From the NCBI RefSeq assembly GCF_002967075.1, contig NZ_PUGE01000001.1, positions 186,001-250,000 of the forward strand: a DNA stretch of 64,000 nucleotides. Reading direction: 5' to 3'. Both the position numbers and the translations under genes were made by a program. The notes beneath the pieces were generated by a model that ran no database searches, was not told the DNA's origin, and saw only the letters and a list, made by a program, of their open reading frames with translations. Numbering within the stretch: the stretch's first letter is position 1; each line of letters opens with the position of its first letter. Below are positions 44,225 to 52,318 of the stretch, one piece after another. This DNA comes from Corynebacterium sp. J010B-136 (GTDB taxonomy: Bacteria > Actinomycetota > Actinomycetes > Mycobacteriales > Mycobacteriaceae).

Positions 44225-45733
44225 ATGACCGCACAACTCGATGGCCAAGCCATCGCTACCCCTCCGGGAGACGTTGGGTCTCCTACCCCTGATTTAAGCA
44301 ATTCCGAAGAAACTAGCGTCAAGTACGGTAGTTCCCTCACTAAGGCAGAACCGTACGGCACCTAAGCCATCCCGGATGCTGAGCGTCACGGACATCCACG
44401 TTCCCAGTTCACTCTCTGGTTCGCTGCCAATATGGTGCTCGCCGTTTTGGCTTCTGGTTTCTTTGCTAGCTCTTTGGGGCTTTCAATCGTCCAAGGTTTA
44501 TCTGCCGTAGCTGTCGGTAGCCTTGCCGGTGCTCTTGTCATGGGCGTACTCGCAAGTATCGGCACGCGATTCGGCGTGCCGCAGCAGGTTCAGGCACGCG
44601 GACCAATGGGATTCTTCGCCAACTTCGTACCGGTGGCATTGCTGACCAACGTATCCGCAGTGGGCTGGGTTGCGGTTAATACCGTTTTTGCAGTCCTTGC
44701 ACTGCAGGAGCTTTTCGCAATTCCCTTCTGGATTGGCTCGCTCATCCTGTTCGTATTCCAGGCACTCTTTGCTGTGTGGGGACACAACTTAATCCACCTG
44801 GTTAATAAGATCGCCACGGTCGTTCTCACAGTGTTATTTGCTGTAATTACGGTACTCGCACTGACTGAGGTCGAAATTGGTGCCGCAGCACCAAGTGCTG
44901 ACGGTGGCGGAATTGCTGACTGGGTTACATTCGCAGGTTTCTTCTTCATCTACGTGATGACTTGGACGCCTTTTGCTTCTGATTTCTCCCGATACCTCCC
45001 GCGCAGCGTATCCAAGGGAAAGATCGTGGCATACACTGCTGGCGGCGGATTCCTTTCTTTGCTGTGGCTCGGAAGTATCGGCGTTTTGGTCTCGAGCTTC
45101 GCGGGAGATCTCGGCGCAGTAGAAGCCGTTGATGAATTCACTGGTTCATGGGCATGGCTGGCCATGCTCACCGTTGTACTCTCCACGATTCCGGTTAGTG
45201 CTATGAACCTCTACGGCGGTGCACTTTCCTTGCTGACTATTCGTGTACCAGTGAGTCGCACCATGGGTGTTGTCATCACCGCGCTCATCAGCTTTGGAAT
45301 CACGCTGCTTATGCAGGGAGATCCCTACGGCAGCTTCTACGGTTTCCTATCGATGCTGGGCTACTTGGTAGTTCCATTTACAACGGTCTTGCTGGTTGAT
45401 TACTACATTCGAACCCGTCACCACATGACAGAGGCCATCGCCGAGTTAGACCAACCAGAACGCAAAATCTCGTGGGGTTGCATCTCCTGGCTAGTAGGTT
45501 GCTTGGTTTCAGCATTGTTCTGGACCACCCCGCTTGGTACTGGACCTTTCGCCCCACTGATTGAAGGCGCTGGCGATGTCACCTACTTCATCGGCGCAGC
45601 TGCTTCTGCACTGACATACTTGGCGATTCACGCAGTTCGCGGACGCAACAACGACATTTCCGTAGGTTGCAAGAACCATTCTTCAGCCATCGTGGCACCG
45701 AACGCTGTACCTGGAAATGAGGACGAGAACTAA
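44225..45733 (+). pseudogene. NCS1-family nucleobase/cation symporter, interrupted by TAA
   Basis: The frame from ATG 44225 (AAGAAGGG seven bases upstream) encodes 46 residues ending EPYGT, then TAA at 44363-44365. It continues without shift as AIPDAERHGHPRSQF and a full set of about twelve membrane segments to 45733. The conserved pre-TM1 motif (P-x-x-x-R-x-G) lies after the stop, so translation is cut before the transporter begins. Restart at ATG 44432 would fall inside TM1 and has no ribosome-binding site. NCS1 proteins import cytosine, hydantoins, purines, thiamine or pyridine-type compounds. A single base change (CAA or GAA to TAA) explains the break; a sequencing error must be excluded. 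Confidence 0.78.
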
Positions 45734-45734
45734 A

Positions 45735-46286
45735 ATGCGTGAGAAAAACGCCGCAACGCTTGCGGTAATTGATATGCAAGTTGCATTCGCTGAGCCAAGT
45801 AGTGATTGGTTTATCCCTCGGTATAAGGAAGTAGAAGCACAGGTAACTCAGCTTGTCGAGGCCTTTGAAGACTCTGTGGTGTGGACGAAGTTCGTCAGAG
45901 ATCCTGAAGAACAAGGCGCTTGGGCTGACTACTATGACCGTTGGGCAAGCTTCCGGGTTGATGAAGATTCGGAGCAATGGGACATCACGCTAGAAACGCG
46001 ACCAGAGCATGCCACTGTCTCATTGCCGACTTTTTCCAAGTGGGGATCTGAATTAGCAGATATCGCACCACTGGAATCGCGGTTAGTTATTTGCGGTGTC
46101 GCAACCGACTGTTGTGTCCTATCCACTGCATTGGGAGCAATCGATGCTGGCCGTTCAGTCACTATCGTGACTGATGCCTGCGGAGCAGTCAGCGATGAAG
46201 CCCAGAAGCAAACTTTAGATCTGCTTGGTCTGCTCTCGCCCATGATCACTCTAACGACGACAGCAGAACTGCTTAAATCTTTATAA
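45735..46286 (+). CDS. Isochorismatase-family cysteine hydrolase
   Basis: 183 residues from the ATG at 45735, one base after the permease stop codon. The catalytic triad of the family is visible: Asp in LAVIDMQVAF, Lys in VVWTKFVRD and the nucleophile Cys in VATDCCVLSTALGA, preceded by the cis-peptide motif GVATD. Members hydrolyse amides (nicotinamidase, maleamate amidohydrolase, N-carbamoylsarcosine amidase) or isochorismate. Paired with an NCS1 permease, an amide of a nitrogen-ring compound is the likely substrate. The upstream operator suggests it serves the same pathway as the 30940-40111 cluster. Confidence 0.85.
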   Translation: MREKNAATLAVIDMQVAFAEPSSDWFIPRYKEVEAQVTQLVEAFEDSVVWTKFVRDPEEQGAWADYYDRWASFRVDEDSEQWDITLETRPEHATVSLPTFSKWGSELADIAPLESRLVICGVATDCCVLSTALGAIDAGRSVTIVTDACGAVSDEAQKQTLDLLGLLSPMITLTTTAELLKSL

Positions 46287-46287
46287 G

Positions 46288-47475
46288 CTAGCGATCATAA
46301 GTAGTGGGAGTGTCAACTGCCTTGATGTCGACCCACTGCCCTGACTCGGCACTTTCGAGAGCCGCATCTGCAATTTCTGCTGCGGCCCAACCATCGCCAA
46401 CCGACGGGGCGTACTGCTTATCCTCCAAGATGGAGCGAAGGTAAAGATACGCCTCGATGGTCTTTAGATCATCGAATCCCATGCTGGTGCCGGCACCCGG
46501 TTGGAAACGAGAGAACTCACCATAGGCCGGGCTGGCCATAATCGTGCGATATCCATCGGGGGAATCAGCGAGCTCCAATTCATTGAGTCGGTGGAAATTC
46601 CAACGCAAAGAGCCCTTCGAGCCATAGACTTCAATGATGTATTCCGCGCGCGGCCCGACTGCAACCCGGCTGGATTCGAATACACCAAGAGCACCGGATT
46701 CGAAGCGTCCCAGAACTGCCGTGTAGTCCTCATTTTCCACCTCGCCCTTTGGGGCGTTGTTATCGCCTTGTGAAAAGTGGCTGGCAGCGCCGCTAGTAGG
46801 CAATGGTCGCTGCTGGATAAAGATGCCGTTGGTAGCGGTCACGGCATCTAGTTTGCCCACGATAAACTGCGCCAAGTCGAATCCATGGGACATCAAGTCT
46901 CCCAAGACGCCGGAGCCGGCAAGTTCCTTTTTAAACCGCCAGGTCAAAGCGCCCAGCGGATCAGCCGAGTAGTCGGCTTTGAAACTGACCCGCACATTGT
47001 TGATAGTGCCAATCTCCCCGGCGCGCACGAATCGACGGGCTTCAGCGATAGCAGGCACGTGCCGGTAATTGAACCCGACGGATGTGACCAAGCCAGCGTC
47101 AGTTGCACCGGTGGCGATTTCTTGTGATTCAGCAGCGCTGCGGCCCATAGGCTTCTCAATCCAGAAGGGCTTACCTGCTGCGATTGCCGCCATTGCGATT
47201 TCGTGGTGAAGGAAATTCGGCGAGCAAATGGAGACAGCGTCAATCTCTGGGTTGGCAAGTAGTTCCTTGTAGTCACTGACGGCGTTCTTAAACCCCAGTG
47301 CTTCGGTGGCGTAGTTGCGTCCGCTCTCGTCTGGATCAGCGGCGGTGTGTAGCACAACCTTGACTGGAAGTTCTGAAAAGTGCTGGGCAACTGCCAGGTA
47401 AGAGCGCGCATGCAGTCGGCCCATCCAGCCGAGTGAAATGACACCAATATTGAGTGTGCGGCGTTCAGTAGACAT
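46288..47475 (-). CDS. Gfo/Idh/MocA-family oxidoreductase (inositol-dehydrogenase-like)
   Basis: 395 residues. The N-terminal Rossmann domain starts NIGVISLGWMGRLHARSY. The family's catalytic lysine is in FWIEKPMGRSAAES, and VGFNYRHVPAIAEAR plus the GDLMSHGFDLAQFI histidine region follow. NAD(P)-dependent sugar or inositol dehydrogenase by family. It is the last gene of a three-gene minus operon (dehydrogenase, TIM-barrel isomerase, dehydrogenase) like the oxiC-cg3390-oxiD cluster of C. glutamicum, linked there to inositol metabolism. It has its own likely -10 (TATACT, minus strand, 47502-47507) and a GGAG site. Confidence 0.85.
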   Translation of the reverse strand: MSTERRTLNIGVISLGWMGRLHARSYLAVAQHFSELPVKVVLHTAADPDESGRNYATEALGFKNAVSDYKELLANPEIDAVSICSPNFLHHEIAMAAIAAGKPFWIEKPMGRSAAESQEIATGATDAGLVTSVGFNYRHVPAIAEARRFVRAGEIGTINNVRVSFKADYSADPLGALTWRFKKELAGSGVLGDLMSHGFDLAQFIVGKLDAVTATNGIFIQQRPLPTSGAASHFSQGDNNAPKGEVENEDYTAVLGRFESGALGVFESSRVAVGPRAEYIIEVYGSKGSLRWNFHRLNELELADSPDGYRTIMASPAYGEFSRFQPGAGTSMGFDDLKTIEAYLYLRSILEDKQYAPSVGDGWAAAEIADAALESAESGQWVDIKAVDTPTTYDR

Positions 47476-47501
47476 GTATTTCTCCGTTCGAGATAGGGGT
47501 C

Positions 47502-47507
47502 AGTATA
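47502..47507 (-). promoter_or_regulatory. -10 box before the second dehydrogenase gene
   Basis: TATACT on the minus strand, about 27 bases before the ATG at 47475 and just after the hairpin at 47520-47555. It suggests an internal promoter that gives this gene separate expression. Confidence 0.4.
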
Positions 47508-47519
47508 AAAGCAGAAATT

Positions 47520-47555
47520 GCCCTGATTCTTTAAGAAGGACTAAAGAATCTGGGC
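47520..47555 (-). terminator. Intra-operon hairpin
   Basis: GCCCTGATTCTTTA (47520-47533) pairs with TAAAGAATCTGGGC (47542-47555) with one mismatch and an 8-base loop. It lies between the isomerase gene and the downstream dehydrogenase gene and may attenuate or process the transcript. Confidence 0.6.
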
Positions 47556-47576
47556 ATCATCGGCAAGCTTTGGACT

Positions 47577-48584
47577 CTAGAGGGAAGCCTCAAGAGCGTC
47601 GTTGGCAGCGTTGAGGACATCGGCGGCAATCTTTACGCCTTCCTCAGGGCCGAGCTCGACGTCCTCGTGCTCAATGTTGACGAGCATGTCAGGGTCAACA
47701 CGGTGCAAGGCGCGAAGGAACTCAGTCCAGTACTCCACGTCATGGCCTTTGCCAAGAGCAACGAAGTCCCAAGCGGAGTTCTTCGGCCATTCATTAGCCC
47801 ACTCATCGCCACCTAAGTTGGTGCGCTCTTCCGATGGGTCACGGCGGCGGAAACTGTTATCCAGCACGCCGTTTAGCTGCGCCCATTCCTTATTAATGCG
47901 CACATCCTTTGCGGCTGCGTGGAAAACAAGCTCACCGAGATGGTCAATAACAGCTACTGGATCCATCTGCTGCCAGAACAAGTGCGATGCATCCAGTTCA
48001 ACGCCGACGTTAGTGGCCTTGGTCAGCTCAATAAGCTTGTGCACATCCGCCGAGTTGAAAATCAGGTTCTGTGGGTGCAGCTCTAGTGCAACCTTGACGC
48101 CGTGGTCAGCGGCTAAGCGGTCAGTCTCACGCCAGAAGTCAGCAGCGATATCCCACTGATAGTCCAAGACATCCAGCGCCGCGGAGTTCCAAGCATTGAC
48201 AATCCAGTTCGGGCGCTTCGTCCCGGGTTCACCGCCAGGAAGACCCGACATAGTAACCACGCGGGTTTGCCCAAGGCGCTCAGCAAGCCGAATCGAACGA
48301 CGGATGTCCTCGGCATGTTTGTCCCCTATCTCGCGATTTGGGTGCAGCGGATTGCCGTTGCAATTCAACCCGTAGATATCAACGCCGGTTCCATCAAACT
48401 GGCCAAGGAATTCGTCCCGGGCGTCGTCGCTTTCTAAGATGTCATCGAAAGTAGGGATGTGCTTTGCTGGCAAGAAGCCACCGGTGTTGAGCTCAATACC
48501 GGTAAGGCCTGCATCCTTAATGGCGGTGAGTGCTTCTGGCAAGGAGCGGTCATGAAAGATCGCGTTGTAGAGACCAAGTTTCAT
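47577..48584 (-). CDS. Sugar phosphate isomerase/epimerase (AP-endonuclease-2 TIM barrel)
   Basis: 335 residues. The TIM-barrel pattern is clear: KLGLYNAIFHDRSLPEALTA, GLTGIELNTGG, MSGLPGGEPGTKRPNW, VALELHPQNLIFN and VGVELDASHLFWQQMDP with metal-binding Glu, His and Asp residues, then LVNIEHEDVEL. The family includes IolE, IolI, IolH and xylose-isomerase-like enzymes. Between two Gfo/Idh/MocA genes it probably isomerises or dehydrates a ketone form of an inositol or sugar. It lies 18 bp after the upstream dehydrogenase gene. Confidence 0.83.
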   Translation of the reverse strand: MKLGLYNAIFHDRSLPEALTAIKDAGLTGIELNTGGFLPAKHIPTFDDILESDDARDEFLGQFDGTGVDIYGLNCNGNPLHPNREIGDKHAEDIRRSIRLAERLGQTRVVTMSGLPGGEPGTKRPNWIVNAWNSAALDVLDYQWDIAADFWRETDRLAADHGVKVALELHPQNLIFNSADVHKLIELTKATNVGVELDASHLFWQQMDPVAVIDHLGELVFHAAAKDVRINKEWAQLNGVLDNSFRRRDPSEERTNLGGDEWANEWPKNSAWDFVALGKGHDVEYWTEFLRALHRVDPDMLVNIEHEDVELGPEEGVKIAADVLNAANDALEASL

Positions 48585-48602
48585 CGAAGGTACCTAAATT
48601 TC

Positions 48603-49853
48603 TTAAGCGTTTACGCGTGCGGCGTTTTGGACTGGGACAGCAACGGTTGCACCGTTTTCGGCGGCGGACTGCGAAACGGCATCGATAAGCTGCATGTTGT
48701 GCAAGCCCTCTTCCATCGTTGCGCACCGTGGCAAGCTGTCTGCCTCAGAAATACCTGCGACTTCCTCGAGGAAAGAACGCGCCTGGAACACAAAGCCTTC
48801 GTTTTGGCCGATGCCCACACCCGGCGCATCCATAGCTAGACCTGCGCGCCAGTATGGGTGGTTTGGGCCAAGGGTAATCGTGCGGTAACCAGCTTCCTGG
48901 GAAGCATCCGATGAGGTCGCTGGGGTGAAGATGTGGAACTCACCTGGCTTGCGGAAGTCGAAGAACACCGAGCCCTTTTCACAAAACAGCTCAAAGCCCA
49001 GGGTATTTGGGTGGCCCTGCGAAATACGGGTTACCTGAATGGTTGCGGTTCCGCCACCGGCAAAGTTGCCGGAGAAGGACGCAACGTCATCATTTTCTAC
49101 AGGCTCGAACTCATCAGAGACCGCGCCGCCTTCATGGCCAACCACGGCGCCCAGTGGCTTCGGACGCTGCGTAATTACAGTCGATAGTTGCCCGCCGCGA
49201 ACCTCGGAGAAGTCAGAACCAGCAACGAATTCAGCCAGGTAGGTCAAGTGGCTGCCCACATCAGCCAGGGCGCCGGAGCCGTTTGGTCCCTTGTAGCGCC
49301 AGCTGATTGGCGCCATTGGGTTAGAGCCATAGTCAGTCCAGTAGTGGCCCGAGAAGTGCAGCACCTTGCCCAATTCGCCCGAGAGCACTAGGTCACGAAT
49401 GTGCGCTACTGCTGGGGAGCGGCGGTAGGTCAGACCAATGCGCGCGATAACTCCCTTGGATTCTGCATCTTCAGCCGCACGAATCATAGCCTGTGCATCT
49501 TCGATTGTGTCGGACAGCGGCTTCTCACACAGCACGTGCTTGCCGGATGCGAGCAGCGCCTCAACAATTTCACGGTGCAGGAAGTTAGCCACCACAACGC
49601 TAACTACATCAATGTCATCGGCTTCAGCAATTGCCTGCCAGGAGGTATCAAAGCGCTCAAAGCCGAAACGTGCCGCGGTGGATTCTGCCAGTTCTGCATT
49701 GGCATCAGCAATAGACACCAGGCGGACCTTGGGCAACGTGCTGTCATAGGTTGCTGGCGCGGTCAGGTACCCCGCCGCATGCGCTTTTCCGGCCATGCCC
49801 GCGCCGATGACGGCGACGCGGATCCCCTGTGGGTTATTTACTTGCTCGGCCAT
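48603..49853 (-). CDS. Gfo/Idh/MocA-family oxidoreductase
   Basis: 416 residues, first gene of the three-gene operon, with AAGGAG before the ATG. The Rossmann start is VAVIGAGMAGKAHAAGY, with the catalytic lysine in VLCEKPLSDTIEDAQ, IGLTYRRSPAVAHIRD and a GALADVGSHLTYLAEF histidine region. It is an NAD(P)-dependent sugar or inositol dehydrogenase by family; scyllo- and other inositol isomers are plausible substrates in this neighbourhood. It is divergent from a LacI regulator whose likely operator lies between the two genes. Confidence 0.85.
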   Translation of the reverse strand: MAEQVNNPQGIRVAVIGAGMAGKAHAAGYLTAPATYDSTLPKVRLVSIADANAELAESTAARFGFERFDTSWQAIAEADDIDVVSVVVANFLHREIVEALLASGKHVLCEKPLSDTIEDAQAMIRAAEDAESKGVIARIGLTYRRSPAVAHIRDLVLSGELGKVLHFSGHYWTDYGSNPMAPISWRYKGPNGSGALADVGSHLTYLAEFVAGSDFSEVRGGQLSTVITQRPKPLGAVVGHEGGAVSDEFEPVENDDVASFSGNFAGGGTATIQVTRISQGHPNTLGFELFCEKGSVFFDFRKPGEFHIFTPATSSDASQEAGYRTITLGPNHPYWRAGLAMDAPGVGIGQNEGFVFQARSFLEEVAGISEADSLPRCATMEEGLHNMQLIDAVSQSAAENGATVAVPVQNAARVNA

Positions 49854-49920
49854 GGTGACTCCTTAGATAGAGGTGTGCTTTGGTTTATCTCGCCCCTATA
49901 ATGTGATCCAGAACCCTTAT

Positions 49921-49934
49921 TTGGAGCGTTCCAA
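49921..49934. promoter_or_regulatory. LacI-family operator between the dehydrogenase operon and its regulator
   Basis: TTGGAGCGTTCCAA is a 14-bp inverted repeat with a central CG and two mismatched central positions, the LacI operator style. It sits 67 bp from one start codon and 55 bp from the other, so one protein could control both directions. Confidence 0.65.
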
Positions 49935-49989
49935 TAAAACTATAGGCGAAACTATGTCCTGTCAATAGATCATGAGTAGGATTATTTAA

Positions 49990-51003
49990 ATGAGCAGTAC
50001 ACGGCCCACAATTTATGATGTTGCGAAGGAAGCTGGCGTTTCAAAATCGCTGGTTTCTTTAGTTCTTCGCGGCTCTGACAATGTCAGCGTCCGGTCTGCT
50101 GCTGCGGTTAATGACGCGATTAAAAAGCTTGGTTACCAGCCCAATCGCGCCGCATCGGACTTAGCAGCCAAGCGCCGCAATCTGGTCGCCGTGCTTATCG
50201 ATGACTATTCCAACCCCTGGTTCATTGACATGCTTCAGTCCCTCAGTGAGATCCTCACCCCGCGGGGGTACAGGATGTCTGTTATTGACTCCTTAACGTC
50301 TGGTTCGGACACCGATCCCATCACGCATGCACTAACCATGCGCCCCGATGGAATCATCATCGCCCAAGACATTGCAGAGAAATCACTGCCTGAGAACATG
50401 CCGCCGTTTGTCGTGGCCGGCACCCGATTCACTCCTCTTGAAAGCGATACGCAGTGTGCCACCCACGCTGTGTCGAATGATGACTTCTTAGGTGCCAAAC
50501 TTGCCACGGAACATCTCATTGGACTTGGGCATAAACACATTGCACACATCAACGTCCACAGCGGTGCTGGACAGAAGCGTTTAGCAAGCTATATCGCGTC
50601 GATGAAAGAACACGGCCTAGTGCCACTAGCCAATGAAACTCCAGGGCCTGCAACGGAGCATTTTGGCTACACCCAAGCTTTGGCGCTACTGGAATCACAT
50701 CCCAAAATCACGGCTTTCTTTGCTTCCAATGACATCACAGCCATCGGTGTTCTAGGCGCTGCACGCGAGCGCGGCCTTCGCGTGCCAGAGGATCTGTCAG
50801 TCGTTGGATACGACAACACTCCCCTGGCGCAGTCACGATTAATTTCCCTGACCACCATCGACGACAACAGTATTGGCGTGGGGCACAACGCCGCATACTT
50901 ACTCTTAAACAAACTTGGAGCTAAGAAGTCTTACTCCGATGTCGAGCACACGCTAGTACCGAGACTCATTGAACGCGGCACCACCGCAGCACCACGCGAA
51001 TAA
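49990..51003 (+). CDS. LacI-family transcriptional regulator
   Basis: 337 residues from the ATG at 49990 with AGGA eight bases upstream. The HTH IYDVAKEAGVSKSLVSLVLR and hinge YQPNRAASDLAAKRRN are canonical. The effector domain has VLIDDYSNPWFIDMLQSL, PPFVVAGTRF, GHKHIAHINVH and VVGYDNTPLAQSRLISLTTI, the last near the usual DxxxLA region. It is divergent from the dehydrogenase-isomerase-dehydrogenase operon and has a palindromic operator in the shared upstream region, so it is probably the local repressor. The inducer is likely an inositol- or sugar-derived compound. Confidence 0.86.
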   Translation: MSSTRPTIYDVAKEAGVSKSLVSLVLRGSDNVSVRSAAAVNDAIKKLGYQPNRAASDLAAKRRNLVAVLIDDYSNPWFIDMLQSLSEILTPRGYRMSVIDSLTSGSDTDPITHALTMRPDGIIIAQDIAEKSLPENMPPFVVAGTRFTPLESDTQCATHAVSNDDFLGAKLATEHLIGLGHKHIAHINVHSGAGQKRLASYIASMKEHGLVPLANETPGPATEHFGYTQALALLESHPKITAFFASNDITAIGVLGAARERGLRVPEDLSVVGYDNTPLAQSRLISLTTIDDNSIGVGHNAAYLLLNKLGAKKSYSDVEHTLVPRLIERGTTAAPRE

Positions 51004-51024
51004 CTCCTGCCATTTGGTACTGCT

Positions 51025-51072
51025 TGTGGATAACTTTGCCAGTTGCGTGACGTGTCAACGTAGTTATCCACA
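51025..51072. repeat. Inverted pair of perfect DnaA-box sequences
   Basis: TGTGGATAA (51025-51033) and TTATCCACA (51064-51072) are inverse copies of the consensus DnaA box. The inverted identity extends to 11 bp (TGTGGATAACT and AGTTATCCACA) around a 26-base spacer. They lie 55 bp before the HNH endonuclease start. DnaA-controlled expression or a cruciform/terminator role are the options. Confidence 0.7.
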
Positions 51073-51126
51073 GATTTTCAACCTTGCACTAGCCAGGGCT
51101 TGCAAAGGCGCTTTAGTGTCGAAGTT

Positions 51127-52230
51127 ATGAACGGACAACAAATAATAAAACTCTTCTACACCAGCGGAATACCCATCCTCCGCGACGTTTATCAGTGCTC
51201 CCCTTATGACCTTGCCGGTGACCTGATGCCACTAAATGCCGCACGAAAATACACCAGGCTTGCCGATGTCCTCTTCGGCCCGGCTGATTCCCCCAAAGTG
51301 CAGCGCGACTCGGTCGCGCTTGCTGAAGCAAGGCAATTAAGCGTTGAGTATTTAGACATGGTCAACAAACACGCCAAAAAACTCAACACCCGCGGCGCCG
51401 CGTGGAAACTGCGTGCAGAACTAATCGCGTATGAAGGCACCTTCGAAGAAGTCGAAGCCCACGCGAAAAAGCGCGTCACCGAAGAAGGCGGCGACACCAA
51501 AAAGAAACCCGGGGTGCGTCTCGGCCGCGTCATCGACGGCCTACGCACCATTAGCATTACCGATACCCAACGGAAAATCACCGATTTAGAAAAGACCCTC
51601 GACGCCGCCATCACCGATGAAGACCAGCCACGCTCCGAAGCTTTGCTGGAACCATTCTGGGACCTCGTCGAAGGCACCGGCACCGGCCTTATCAAGCCGG
51701 GATACCGCACCGTGATTGCTATTGGACTCGACGATTTCGCGAAAGTCTCCTGCGGAAAGGGCGACGACGTCATCATCGGTCTTTCCGACGGCACGACCAT
51801 GACCGGCGCCGAGTTCATCAACGCCGCAATGGAAGGCGCACTCGGCGACAAACTCTACGTCGGGCTTTTCCACCCCACCGCCGGACCCGTGAATCTTTAC
51901 GAGGCACGCTTCGCGTCCGAGAAACTACGCACCCTAGCCATGGCAGAGAACCTGGTATGCCCCTGGCCAGACTGCAACGTGCCCGCCGATAGGTGCCAAG
52001 TCCACCACATCGACGCCCACAAACATGGCGGGCACACCAAACCATCGAATCTAACGATGCTATGCAAGTACCACAACGGCGTGAATGATGATGACCCCAC
52101 GCGGCCAAGCAGGAAGAAACGTGGTCGGATGAAACGACACCGCGGCAAAGTCCGCCTGCACACCCCAGGCGGAAAACTTGTGGGCAACACGCACCACGTA
52201 AGCAGCATGGGAGCAATGAACCTCATCTAA
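51127..52230 (+). CDS. HNH endonuclease, DUF222/13E12-repeat type
   Basis: 367 residues from the ATG at 51127; an upstream in-frame start lacks a ribosome-binding site. The C-terminal HNH domain is complete: CPWPDCNVPADRCQVHHID with zinc cysteines, HGGHTKPSNLTMLCKYHN, then basic residues (RPSRKKRGRMKRHRGK). The N-terminal about 250 residues resemble the DUF222 region found with HNH in the multi-copy 13E12 family of corynebacteria and mycobacteria. The biological role is unknown; some may be mobile or selfish. The product would be cytosolic and DNA-binding. Confidence 0.83.
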   Translation: MNGQQIIKLFYTSGIPILRDVYQCSPYDLAGDLMPLNAARKYTRLADVLFGPADSPKVQRDSVALAEARQLSVEYLDMVNKHAKKLNTRGAAWKLRAELIAYEGTFEEVEAHAKKRVTEEGGDTKKKPGVRLGRVIDGLRTISITDTQRKITDLEKTLDAAITDEDQPRSEALLEPFWDLVEGTGTGLIKPGYRTVIAIGLDDFAKVSCGKGDDVIIGLSDGTTMTGAEFINAAMEGALGDKLYVGLFHPTAGPVNLYEARFASEKLRTLAMAENLVCPWPDCNVPADRCQVHHIDAHKHGGHTKPSNLTMLCKYHNGVNDDDPTRPSRKKRGRMKRHRGKVRLHTPGGKLVGNTHHVSSMGAMNLI

Positions 52231-52267
52231 AACCAGGGCGCTCCCCACCGCTAGCAAAAGCTAACTA

Positions 52268-52285
52268 GCCAACCAGGCTGGTTAG
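52268..52285. terminator. Hairpin between convergent HNH and dehydrogenase genes
   Basis: GCCAACCAG (52268-52276) pairs with CTGGTTAGC (52277-52285) with one weak pair and essentially no loop, so it may form a cruciform or a smaller stem. It lies in the 88-bp gap between convergent genes. Confidence 0.45.
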
Positions 52286-52318
52286 CCAATTCGGCGATCC
52301 CTTTTTGAAAAATACCAC

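Noticed and set aside
51025..51072. A chromosomal or plasmid replication origin
   Set aside because: Only two DnaA boxes are present, with no AT-rich unwinding region and no dnaA, dnaN or rep gene nearby.
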